A stretch of 47,534 nucleotides of DNA from Streptomyces hirsutus (GTDB taxonomy: Bacteria > Actinomycetota > Actinomycetes > Streptomycetales > Streptomycetaceae). Each line of letters begins with the position of its first letter. Positions within the stretch are counted from its first letter, which is position 1. The notes below the pieces were generated by a model. It was not told where the DNA came from and searched no databases. It was given only the letters and a program-made list of their open reading frames with translations. Positions 25,137 to 32,262 of this stretch are shown one piece after another. The translations under genes were made by a program, and so were the position numbers. The stretch is from contig NZ_LIQT01000196.1 of NCBI RefSeq assembly GCF_001418415.1, positions 1-47,534 of the forward strand. The letters run 5' to 3'.

Positions 25137-25879
25137 TGACCGAGGTGACACCCACTCAACTCGCCCCCATGCCCGACGACTGGCAGCGCGCGCTGGCCGT
25201 GGTCGCCCATCCCGACGACCTGGAGTACGGCTGCTCGGCGGCGATCGCGTCCTGGACCGACGCGGGCCGCGAGGTCACCTATGTGCTGGCGACCCGCGGC
25301 GAGGCGGGCATCGACACCCTGGCCCCCGCCGAGTGCGGCCCGGTCCGGGAGCGGGAGCAACGGGCGAGCGCGGCCGTGGTCGGCGTGTCGACGGTGGAGT
25401 TCCTGGACCACCGGGACGGCGTCATCGAGTACGGCACCGCCCTGCGCCGGGACATCGCCGCCGCGGTCCGCCGCCACCGCCCCGAGCTGGTGATCACCCT
25501 GAACCACCGCGACACCTGGGACGGCACCTTCTGGAACACCCCGGACCACGTGGCCGTCGGACGCGCGGTGCTCGACGCGGCCGGTGACGCCGGCAACCGG
25601 TGGATCTTCCCGGAACTGACCGAGCAGGGCCTCGAACCCTGGAACGGGGTCCGCTGGGTCGCGGTGACGGGCTCCAGCACCCCCACCCACGCCGTGGACG
25701 CGACGGACGGCCTGGACAGGGCGGTGCGCTCGCTGCTGGAACACCGCGCCTACATCGAGGCACTGACCGACCAGGATCCCGAGGAGTACGTGCGCGGCTT
25801 CCTGACGGAAAGCGCCCGGGAGACGGGCAAGCGGTTCGGCGACCGGCCCGCGGTCTCCTTCGAGCTGTTCTCCCGGTGA
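25136..25879 (+). CDS. PIG-L/LmbE family deacetylase
   Basis: A 247-residue metal-dependent deacetylase. The zinc-binding AHPDD motif lies at about residues 24-28, followed by a glycine-rich turn, and the second metal histidine region is WNTPDHVAVGRAVLDAA at about 138-154. Members remove acetyl groups from N-acetylglucosamine-type substrates (MshB and others); the substrate is not visible here and no mycothiol or antibiotic genes are adjacent. The GTGA at its stop overlaps a potential start of the sigma factor gene, so the two may be translated together. Confidence 0.88.
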   Translation: MTEVTPTQLAPMPDDWQRALAVVAHPDDLEYGCSAAIASWTDAGREVTYVLATRGEAGIDTLAPAECGPVREREQRASAAVVGVSTVEFLDHRDGVIEYGTALRRDIAAAVRRHRPELVITLNHRDTWDGTFWNTPDHVAVGRAVLDAAGDAGNRWIFPELTEQGLEPWNGVRWVAVTGSSTPTHAVDATDGLDRAVRSLLEHRAYIEALTDQDPEEYVRGFLTESARETGKRFGDRPAVSFELFSR

Positions 25880-25917
25880 CGGGCGACGGCATGGACGGGA
25901 CAGGAGGGGACGGCGGA

Positions 25918-26838
25918 GTGGAAGCGGCGCAGGCGGACGCGGACGCGGGCGGCCGGGACGCGCTGGCCCGGCGCTTCGAGGCGCACCGCGGGCGCCTCAC
26001 GGCGGTCGCCTACCGCATGCTCGGCTCGCGGGCCGAGGCGGACGACGCCGTTCAGGAGGCCTGGCTGAAACTGGGCCGGACGGACCCCGGCACCATCGCC
26101 AACCTCGGCGGCTGGCTCACCACCGTGACCGGCCGGATCTGTCTGGACCTGCTGCGGTCGCGCACCGCGCGCCGGGAGCAGCCGATCGACGAGACCTTCG
26201 TCCCGGACCCGGTGATCGGACCCCTCGCACCGGCCGACCCGGAACAGGAGGCCCTCCGGACCGACTCGGTCGGCGTGGCCCTGCTGGTGGTCCTGGAGAA
26301 CCTGGAGCCGGACGAGCGCCTGGCGTTCGTGCTGCACGACATGTTCGCCGTGCCGTTCGACGACATCGCCCCGGTGGTGGAGCGCAGCCCGGCCGCCACC
26401 CGGCAGCTCGCCAGCCGCGCCCGTCGTCGGGTCCGGGACGCCACCCCGTCGTCCGATCCCGACCTCGGCCGGCAGAAGCAGGTGCTCGACGCCTTCATGG
26501 CCGCCGCCCGCGGCGGTGACTTCGACGCACTGCTCGCCGTCCTCCACCCGGACGTGACCCTCAGGGCGGACGCGGGCACTCTGGTCCGCGGCGCCGCCGT
26601 GTCCAAGGCGCTCCGGGGCGCGAGGGCGGTCGCCGAGTCGGCGCTCCTGTTCGCCCGGTATACCGCGGCCGCGCAGCAGGTCGTGGTCAACGACTCCCTG
26701 GGCCTCATCAGCGTGGTCGAGGGCCGGCTCAACTCGGTCATGGCCGTCACCGTCACCGACGGCCGTATCACCGGCATGTACATTCTCGCCGACCCCGAGC
26801 GGCTCGGCCGTCTGGAGGTGCCCGGCCTTACGGGATGA
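25918..26838 (+). CDS. SigJ-like ECF sigma factor with SnoaL-type C-terminal domain
   Basis: A roughly 306-residue sigma factor. Region 2 covers about residues 15-85 (AVAYRMLGSRAEADDAVQEAWLKL), region 4 about 120-175 (LAFVLHDMFAVPFDDIAPVVERSPAATRQLASRARRR), and the last 120 residues form a SnoaL-like domain (VLDAFMAAARGGDFDALLAVLHPDVTLRAD) ending in ADPERL, the counterpart of the NPDKL motif known in ECF41-type factors. This C-terminal domain replaces an anti-sigma factor in the family. The GTG at 25918 has AGGAGGGG 8 bases upstream; an ATG at 25891 and a GTG at 25876 overlapping the PIG-L stop are alternatives. The oxidoreductase/decarboxylase partner gene usual next to this sigma type is absent. 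Confidence 0.85.
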   Translation: MEAAQADADAGGRDALARRFEAHRGRLTAVAYRMLGSRAEADDAVQEAWLKLGRTDPGTIANLGGWLTTVTGRICLDLLRSRTARREQPIDETFVPDPVIGPLAPADPEQEALRTDSVGVALLVVLENLEPDERLAFVLHDMFAVPFDDIAPVVERSPAATRQLASRARRRVRDATPSSDPDLGRQKQVLDAFMAAARGGDFDALLAVLHPDVTLRADAGTLVRGAAVSKALRGARAVAESALLFARYTAAAQQVVVNDSLGLISVVEGRLNSVMAVTVTDGRITGMYILADPERLGRLEVPGLTG

Positions 26839-26882
26839 GCCCGGCCGACGGGGGCATGGTCCGGCACCCGTCCCTCGTTCCG

Positions 26883-26896
26883 TATGCTGAACGCCA
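26883..26896 (+). promoter_or_regulatory. -10 element for a probably leaderless transcript of the pentapeptide protein gene
   Basis: TATGCT (26883-26888) is followed by 7 bases and the ATG at 26896, with no ribosome binding site. This is the usual layout of leaderless Streptomyces mRNAs. The ATG at 26884 would lie inside the -10 and is rejected as start. Confidence 0.4.
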
Positions 26897-27726
26897 TGTC
26901 GGAACCGAAGACCGGCCGCCCCGGACTGCGCGGTGACTGCGCCCAGTGCTTCGGGCTGTGCTGCGTCGCCCTGCCGTTCACCGCCTCCGCCGCCTTCGCG
27001 GTGGACAAGGAGGCAGGCCGGCCCTGCCGGAACCTGCGCGAGGACCACCGCTGCGGTATCCACGCACGGCTGAGGCAGGAGGGATTCAGCGGCTGCACGG
27101 TGTACGACTGCTTCGGCGCCGGGCAGAAGGTCTCGCAGGTCACCTTCGGCGGAGAGGACTGGCGCACCCTGCCACCGGAGCGGGCCCGCCGCATGTTCGA
27201 CGTCTTCCCGGTCGTCCGGCAGCTGCACGAGCTGCTGTGGTACCTGACCGAGGCGCTCACCCTGCCCGCGGCCCGCCCCGTGCACACGGACCTGCGTCGT
27301 GCGCTGGAGACGACGGAGCGGCTCACCCGGGGGACCCCGCAGGACCTGGGGGAGCTGGACGTGGATGCGCACCGGCGGGACGTCAACGTGCTGCTGCTGA
27401 AGGCCAGCGAACTGGCCCGGTCCGGAGTGCGCGGGCGCCGGAAGGACCGCCGGGGCGCCGATCTCATGGGCGCCCGCCTCAAGGGGGCCGACCTGCGCGG
27501 AGTGAGTCTGCGCGGCGCCTACCTCATCGCGGCCGACCTCACCGGCGCCGACCTGCGGGGCGCGGACCTGATCGGCGCCGACCTGCGCGACACCGACCTC
27601 ACGGACGCCGATCTCACCGGGGCGTTCTTCCTCACCCAGCCCCAGCTGAACGCGACCCGGGGAAGCGCCGGCACCACCCTGCCGGGGACACTCACCCGTC
27701 CCGCCCACTGGACGGCGGGAGCCTGA
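26896..27726 (+). CDS. YkgJ-like cysteine-rich domain fused to pentapeptide repeats
   Basis: A 276-residue protein in two parts. Residues about 10-75 hold the cysteine pattern CAQCFGLCC, CRNLREDHRCGIH, GCTVYDCFGAGQ, which matches YkgJ-type putative zinc or iron-sulfur cluster binding domains. Residues about 75-180 are helical and without known motif. Residues about 185-245 are pentapeptide repeats (A(D/N)LxG pattern, for example ADLRGADLIGADLRDTDL), forming a right-handed beta-helix. Pentapeptide proteins can mimic DNA and protect gyrase, but many have other roles; with only about 12 repeats the helix is short. Function unknown. It is followed by a terminator at 27735-27764. Confidence 0.8.
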   Translation: MSEPKTGRPGLRGDCAQCFGLCCVALPFTASAAFAVDKEAGRPCRNLREDHRCGIHARLRQEGFSGCTVYDCFGAGQKVSQVTFGGEDWRTLPPERARRMFDVFPVVRQLHELLWYLTEALTLPAARPVHTDLRRALETTERLTRGTPQDLGELDVDAHRRDVNVLLLKASELARSGVRGRRKDRRGADLMGARLKGADLRGVSLRGAYLIAADLTGADLRGADLIGADLRDTDLTDADLTGAFFLTQPQLNATRGSAGTTLPGTLTRPAHWTAGA

Positions 27727-27734
27727 CACCGCGC

Positions 27735-27764
27735 CGACGGGCCCGGGTGAACCCGGGTGCGTCG
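27735..27764 (+). terminator. Terminator of the pentapeptide-repeat gene
   Basis: CCCGGGT (27742-27748) and ACCCGGG (27751-27757) form the core stem, extended by CGACG (27735-27739) with CGTCG (27760-27764). It starts 9 bases after the stop codon. Confidence 0.6.
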
Positions 27765-28006
27765 GCTGCCCCGGCCGGGCCGGGACACCGCGTCGCCGGG
27801 CCGGGGCCTCCCGTCCGTCCTGGGCGCCGCCGGGCAGAGCGCTTGTCGTCGCCGGACGGGCCACATCCCGCGGGCGGTGAAGGTGGCGGCACGGCCGCCG
27901 GCGGGGAGCCGGGACCGGACGAGAGCCCCTCGCACGTCGAGCGAGCCCGCTGACGACTGCCTCACCCCCAGGCCACGCCTGTGAGGGGCCGTCGGGCCCC
28001 CGGACG

Positions 28007-28025
28007 CCCCCGGGTTGACCGGGGG
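28007..28025 (-). terminator. Terminator of the P450 gene
   Basis: CCCCCGG (28007-28013) pairs with CCGGGGG (28019-28025) around GTTGA. It lies 36 bases beyond the P450 stop codon in the direction of its transcription. Confidence 0.5.
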
Positions 28026-28060
28026 ACACCAGCCCGCCCCCAGCCGACCGGCCCCAGGTT

Positions 28061-29533
28061 CTAGTCCGCCGAGGGCCCGGCCGGCGCCGGCGCCGTCCGC
28101 CGCTTCGGGCGGAGCCGCAGCCCTTCCGGCATCAGCGTCAGCCGCTCGGTCACGCGCAGCCGGTAGCCGGGCTCGGGCCGCAACTCGTAGCGGCGCAGCA
28201 GGAGCCCGAGCACCAGCGTCGCCTCGTGCAGCGCGAACTGCCGCCCGATGCAGGCCCGCGCCCCCGTGCCGAACGGCTTGAAGGTGTGCGGGGGGCGGGA
28301 CCGTACGGCCGGCGCGTCGAAGCGGTCCGGGTCGAACCGCTCGGGGTCCGGGCCCCACACCGCGGGGTCCCGGTGCAGCATCGGCGTCAGCACCATCGTC
28401 CACGCTCCCCGCCGCATCGGATGCTCCCCGGCCAGCACCGTGTCCGCACGGGCCTCCCGGGCGAAGGCGGGCGCGGTAGGCCACAGCCGCAGCGACTCGT
28501 CGAGCACCCGGCGCACGTACCGCAACTTGGCCACCTGCTCGTAGCCCGGCGCGGCCGAACCGCCCCAGACACGGTCCACTTCGGCGCGGGCGCGGTCCGC
28601 GACGTCAGGGTGCAGGGAGAGGAAGTGCAGGGCGAAGGAGAGCGCGCCCGAGGTGGTCTCGTGCCCCGCGATCAGGAAGGTGATGACCTGACGGCGGACG
28701 TTCTCGGACGACAGCCGCTCACCGGACTCGGGGTGCGCGGTGTCCAGCATCCGGTCGAGCAGGTCGCCCTCCCCGCCGCCGTCCGCGCGCCGGATCCGGA
28801 CCACCTCGTCGACGATCCGGTGGAGACGGTCGATGTCGGCGGCGTTGCGCCGGCTCGCGCTGCGCAGCAGGAGCGGGGCCAGCGGCGCGGGCACCGCGTT
28901 GAGCCGCTGCGCGTAACCGAGCGTGCCGACCATCGCGGTGACGAAGGGGTGCGGCCGGGACCGTTCGAACGACCCGAAGTCGTGCCCGAACCCGGTGCGC
29001 GCGATCGTCTCCAGCGTCAGCTTGGTCATGTCGCCGGGCACGTCCACCGTCCGGCCCGCCCCGGCCGCGCGGTCCCAGTGGTCGGTCAGCCGCTCCGCCA
29101 CGGCCAGCATCATCGTGTGATAGCCCGCCATGGCCTCACGGTTGAAGCCGGGGGCGAGCACGTCGTGGGCGAGCTGCCAGTTGGGCTCGTGGTTGTACGC
29201 GGTGAACAGGCCGTCGCCCGCGACCGGCCGCAGATTGGCCACGCCCAGCCCCACATGCTTGGCGAAGCGCGCCTCGTCGGCCAGATCGGCCGCCAGGTCC
29301 GCACCCGCCACCAGCACGAACTCCTTGCCGAAGGCGTTCCGCCGGAAGATCGGCCCCAGCCGTCGGGCGAGTCGCATCGAGTCCTGCACCGGGGTGTTTC
29401 TGCTCGAGCCGATGACGTCGCCGACGAGCGGGACCCGGTAGGGAGGATGCGGGATGCGGTGCAGTGCGGGCCAGCCCTGCTCCGCACCGCGAAACCCCCT
29501 CGGCAGCACGGTCGGTGTCGTCGTCTCCGCCAT
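28061..29533 (-). CDS. Cytochrome P450, stand-alone CYP102-like heme domain
   Basis: A 490-residue P450. The I-helix oxygen-activation motif is AGHETTSG, the K-helix EXXR is ESLR in VLDESLRLWPTAPAF, and the heme-cysteine loop is PFGTGARACIGRQFALHEA, the wording typical of the CYP102 (P450 BM3) group. The CYP102 fusion normally carries a C-terminal reductase; here the protein ends after the heme domain and no reductase or ferredoxin gene is adjacent, so electrons must come from elsewhere. A fatty acid or similar hydrophobic substrate is likely from the family, not proven. AAGGGG precedes the ATG. It diverges from a TetR gene that probably controls it. Confidence 0.9.
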   Translation of the reverse strand: MAETTTPTVLPRGFRGAEQGWPALHRIPHPPYRVPLVGDVIGSSRNTPVQDSMRLARRLGPIFRRNAFGKEFVLVAGADLAADLADEARFAKHVGLGVANLRPVAGDGLFTAYNHEPNWQLAHDVLAPGFNREAMAGYHTMMLAVAERLTDHWDRAAGAGRTVDVPGDMTKLTLETIARTGFGHDFGSFERSRPHPFVTAMVGTLGYAQRLNAVPAPLAPLLLRSASRRNAADIDRLHRIVDEVVRIRRADGGGEGDLLDRMLDTAHPESGERLSSENVRRQVITFLIAGHETTSGALSFALHFLSLHPDVADRARAEVDRVWGGSAAPGYEQVAKLRYVRRVLDESLRLWPTAPAFAREARADTVLAGEHPMRRGAWTMVLTPMLHRDPAVWGPDPERFDPDRFDAPAVRSRPPHTFKPFGTGARACIGRQFALHEATLVLGLLLRRYELRPEPGYRLRVTERLTLMPEGLRLRPKRRTAPAPAGPSAD

Positions 29534-29582
29534 GCGATCCCCTTCGGTCCGGCAAGCGACTGCGACGCGGTGGGCGCCCGCG

Positions 29583-29619
29583 GAACCCGTGTTGTACGCG
29601 GGTTCAATACGCCTTTCCA
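29583..29619 (-). promoter_or_regulatory. P450 promoter overlapped by an inverted repeat (probable TetR operator)
   Basis: GAACCCG (29583-29589) and CGGGTTC (29599-29605) are a perfect inverted repeat with 9 bases between. On the minus strand TGGAAA (plus 29614-29619) and TACAAC (plus 29591-29596) are 17 bases apart, so the -10 lies inside the repeat. A repressor bound here would shut the P450 gene. Confidence 0.5.
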
Positions 29620-29649
29620 GTCTGGTCCCGTTGCTGAACCGGCGTCAAG

Positions 29650-29662
29650 TAAGGTGCGGGAA
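29650..29662 (+). promoter_or_regulatory. -10 element of the TetR gene, leaderless layout
   Basis: TAAGGT (29650-29655) ends 6 bases before the ATG at 29662 and no ribosome site lies between, so the TetR mRNA is probably leaderless. Confidence 0.4.
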
Positions 29663-30270
29663 TGGCCGCGAACGAGGGCGGGCGCACACGGCGCCGGCTC
29701 AGCACCGAGGAGCGTCGCGAGCAGCTCCTGTCGGTCGGCGCGCGGCTGTTCTCGGAGAGTCCGTACGACGACGTGTGGATCGAGCAGGTGGCCGGGATCG
29801 CCGGGGTCTCGCGAGGCCTGCTGTACCACTACTTCCCCACCAAACGGGACTTCTTCGCGGCGGTGGTGCAGCGCGAGAGCGACCGGATGCTGCGGATGAC
29901 CGCGGCGGTTCCCGGAGCTCCCGTCCGGGAGCAGCTGGCGTCGGGGCTCGACGCGTACCTGGGGTACGTGGCGGCGCATGCGCACGGCTACCGTGCCTTC
30001 CACCGCGCCGAGGCGGCAGGGGACCTGACGGTGCGCCGGGTCTACCACCGGGCTCTGGCCGCGCAGGAGCGGCAGATCCTGGCGGCGCTGGCCGGGGACC
30101 CCGAGTTCGGCCCGGTGTTCGGGCGGCGGCCGGACGCGCGCCTCGCCGTGCGCGGCTGGCTGGCCTTCACCACCGCGGTGTGCCTGGAATGGCTGCGCGG
30201 TTCCGAGCTGAGCCGGGAACAGGTGCGGGACCTGTGCGCACGCGCCCTGCTCGGCGTCCTCGCGCCTTGA
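29662..30270 (+). CDS. TetR-family transcriptional regulator
   Basis: A 202-residue TetR protein. Residues 10-60 hold the DNA-binding domain (RRLSTEERREQLLSVGARLF, IEQVAGIAGVSRGLLYHYFPTKRDFF); the rest is the helical ligand-binding and dimer domain, ending GVLAP. It diverges from the CYP102-like P450 gene, a pairing in which the regulator usually represses the P450 until a fatty-acid-like ligand binds. The inverted repeat at 29583-29605 is the natural operator candidate. The stop codon overlaps the first of two AAAGGTCACG direct repeats. Confidence 0.88.
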   Translation: MAANEGGRTRRRLSTEERREQLLSVGARLFSESPYDDVWIEQVAGIAGVSRGLLYHYFPTKRDFFAAVVQRESDRMLRMTAAVPGAPVREQLASGLDAYLGYVAAHAHGYRAFHRAEAAGDLTVRRVYHRALAAQERQILAALAGDPEFGPVFGRRPDARLAVRGWLAFTTAVCLEWLRGSELSREQVRDLCARALLGVLAP

Positions 30271-30290
30271 AAGGTCACGCAAAGGTCACG
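30270..30290. repeat. Direct repeat AAAGGTCACG x2, 11-bp period
   Basis: AAAGGTCACG occurs at 30270-30279 and again at 30281-30290, one helical turn apart, just upstream of the -35 of the iron-regulated gene. It could be an activator site for that promoter. Confidence 0.4.
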
Positions 30291-30298
30291 TGATCCGC

Positions 30299-30344
30299 TT
30301 GGCGTACGCCTCGATCTTCGCTAGGTTAGGCAAGGCTTACCTAA
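30299..30344 (+). promoter_or_regulatory. Promoter overlapped by a DmdR/IdeR iron box
   Basis: TTGGCG (30299-30304) and TAGGTT (30322-30327) are 17 bases apart. TTAGGCAAGGCTTACCTAA (30326-30344) starts at the -10 and is a 19-bp palindrome matching the actinobacterial iron-box consensus (TTAGGTTAGGCTAACCTAA type). DmdR1/IdeR with iron bound should repress here, so the gene is expected to be on under iron limitation. Confidence 0.85.
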
Positions 30345-30358
30345 TAGGAGGTTCGAGG

Positions 30359-31087
30359 ATGGGTGACGACACGCACGGCTGGACGGCCGAACCCGGCGCG
30401 GCGGAGCGGGCCCGCTCCGTGCTCGCCACCGCATGGTCCTGCGCGGTGACCGCGGAGGGCTCGCGCGAGGAGTTCGTCGGCGCGCACGGCGTGGCCGACG
30501 ACGGCCGCGTCCTGCTGCACGTGCCCGAGGACAGCGCGCTGCTCACCGCCGCGATCTGCGCGCCCCGGGGCGAACCGTCCGCCGTACTGGAGTTCGCCGA
30601 CGTCGCACCCGTCCCGGTGCGGAAGAGGATCCGCGCCCGGCTGTGGCTCGCCGGCTGGTTCACCACCGAGGACGACCACCTCGCCTTCCGCCCCACGCGG
30701 GTGGTGCTGCGGCGGGAGTCCGGAGCCGTCGTCGTCGATCCGGACGAGTTCGCCGCGGCGCGGCCCGACCCGCTGGCCACCGCCGAGGCCCGGCTGCTGA
30801 CCCACCTCGCCGACTGCCACGGCGACGCGGTCGAGCGGCTGACCCGTCTGGTCGAACCGAACAGCCTGCACGGCGTGGTCCGCGTCCAGCCGCTCGCCGT
30901 CGACCGGCACGGACTCACCCTGCGCATCGAACGCGTCCGCGCGGGCGGTGACGTACGGCTGCCCTTCCACCGGCCCGCCGACGACCTCGGCCAGCTCACC
31001 GAACGCATGCACGTACTCCTCTCCCAGGCGAGCGCGGTCACCTGCCCCCGTCCGCTGCAACGGCAACGCGCCGACGGCGACGGCTGA
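30359..31087 (+). CDS. DUF2470 (HugZ-like) protein under iron control
   Basis: A 242-residue protein. The N-terminal part (about residues 15-120) looks like a split beta-barrel as in pyridoxamine-phosphate-oxidase/HugZ proteins (GVADDGRVLLHVPEDSALLTAA, RARLWLAGWF). The C-terminal part is DUF2470 (about 140-230): LLTHLADCHGDAVERL, then VQPLAVDRHGLTLRIE and VRLPFHRPADDLGQL. Related proteins bind or degrade heme. With the iron box in its promoter a role in heme iron recovery or iron-linked redox is likely, but no reaction can be read from the sequence. GGAGG lies 7 bases before the ATG at 30359; the ATG-like frame upstream runs through the promoter and is rejected. Confidence 0.85.
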   Translation: MGDDTHGWTAEPGAAERARSVLATAWSCAVTAEGSREEFVGAHGVADDGRVLLHVPEDSALLTAAICAPRGEPSAVLEFADVAPVPVRKRIRARLWLAGWFTTEDDHLAFRPTRVVLRRESGAVVVDPDEFAAARPDPLATAEARLLTHLADCHGDAVERLTRLVEPNSLHGVVRVQPLAVDRHGLTLRIERVRAGGDVRLPFHRPADDLGQLTERMHVLLSQASAVTCPRPLQRQRADGDG

Positions 31088-31138
31088 TCGGCGCCGCGTA
31101 CACGGCGGGCCCCCGTTCTCGGTCCCGACGTCCGGCGG

Positions 31139-32203
31139 CTACCAGTCACCGTCCTCCACCGGCTTGCCCGGTGCGTCCCCGAGCTGCTTCACCTGGTGCG
31201 GCGACGGCGGCTGCCAGGGCTCGTGGTCGTCCCCGAGCCAGTCGCCGACCGGCTTCACCGACTGGAGCGGGCCGGCCGGGCCGAGGTCCTGCGCGTCCTG
31301 GTCGTAGTAGTCGAACCAGGGCAGCCCCGCCCGGGTGTAGGCGGCCCGGTCCACCGGGGACGGAGGCGGCGCCTCGCCCGTGATGCGCCGCCACTCGGGA
31401 GGCGTCACCAGGTGGACGAACACCCGCCCCGACGGCTGCTCGGCCCAGTCCGTCAGCGGCCGGTCGTCCCGGTAGACCTCCTGCCGCATGGAACCGCCGA
31501 CACCGAGACCCATCGCGGCGGCGGGCTGCGGCGCGCCGCGGGGCCCCGTGGGGGCCGCGCTCGGCGCGGGCGGCACGGCCATGGCGGATGCGGCGCCGTA
31601 ACCCTCGGTGTGGGCCGGCGACCGGGCGGTCAGTTCCGCCCGCCGCCGCTCCAGCCGCTCCTGCTCCGCCCGGCGCCACCGGGCCAGCGCGCCCTCGCCG
31701 AGCGGGAACGACTGCAGTTGGACGCCGCCCCACACCTCCTCGCCGGTGACCTGGCCCTCCACCGTCGCGCCCAGGCCCAGCGGCACGGCCACGAACTGGC
31801 GGACCGTCCCCTTGCCGGAGTTGATGCCGTCCAGCCAGCGCTGCCGGGGCAGCACCACGTAGTTCTGCGGCGAACGGGCCGGCCGGTCGCTCCACGGGCG
31901 GCCCGAGACCGCGCACACCTTGCCGACCCCCACCTGCAGCGCGGCCGGCTCCTCCGTACCCGCGAAGCTCAGCCACAGGGCCTCCCGCAGATACACCGGA
32001 AGCATCACACCGCCGCGCGCCCGCCAGGCTTCGGGCACCGAGTCCGCGTAGTCCGCGACCCGCCGTACCGGGAACTCGCCCAGGCCCGGGGGCAGGGCGT
32101 GCATGCCCGTCTCCGGCAGCCGCAGCGTACGGATGAACCGCACCGCCGCCCCGCCCGGCAGCCGCAAGGTGTTCCCGTCGATCCGCACGTCGGTGTCGGT
32201 CAT
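31139..32203 (-). CDS. Conserved protein of unknown function with a beta-rich domain
   Basis: A 354-residue protein I cannot assign to a named family. Residues 1-185 look like one beta-rich domain with RFIRTLRLPETGMHALPPGLG, MLPVYLREALWLSFAG, KVCAVSGRPW, QNYVVLPRQRWLDGINSGKGTVRQFVAVPLGLGATVEGQVTGEE and GGVQLQSFPL; I remember this wording from uncharacterised bacterial and fungal proteins. Residues 185-235 are a charged then proline/alanine-rich linker, and the C-terminal 110 residues include VFVHLVTPPEWRRITGE. No signal peptide or membrane segment. The ATG at 32203 is preceded by GAAGGGGG. It follows the FUSC-type gene by 60 bases on the same strand and may share its transcript. Confidence 0.75.
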   Translation of the reverse strand: MTDTDVRIDGNTLRLPGGAAVRFIRTLRLPETGMHALPPGLGEFPVRRVADYADSVPEAWRARGGVMLPVYLREALWLSFAGTEEPAALQVGVGKVCAVSGRPWSDRPARSPQNYVVLPRQRWLDGINSGKGTVRQFVAVPLGLGATVEGQVTGEEVWGGVQLQSFPLGEGALARWRRAEQERLERRRAELTARSPAHTEGYGAASAMAVPPAPSAAPTGPRGAPQPAAAMGLGVGGSMRQEVYRDDRPLTDWAEQPSGRVFVHLVTPPEWRRITGEAPPPSPVDRAAYTRAGLPWFDYYDQDAQDLGPAGPLQSVKPVGDWLGDDHEPWQPPSPHQVKQLGDAPGKPVEDGDW

Positions 32204-32262
32204 CCGCGCGCCCCCTTCGTGTGCTCGTGGCCGGCGGTGTACCCGCCCGCCGCCGGCTTCCC

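Larger units (their letters stand above)
27727..28060. other. Gene-free gap of 334 bases between convergent genes
   Basis: No believable gene. It contains three hairpins: 27735-27764, 27985-28000 (GGGGCC/GGCCCC) and 28007-28025. The reading frames crossing it are arginine/proline-rich and lack ribosome sites. Confidence 0.6.

Noticed and set aside
27757-27984. 75-codon plus-strand frame in the gap after the pentapeptide-repeat gene
   Set aside because: Starts inside a terminator stem and has no ribosome site or conserved wording.
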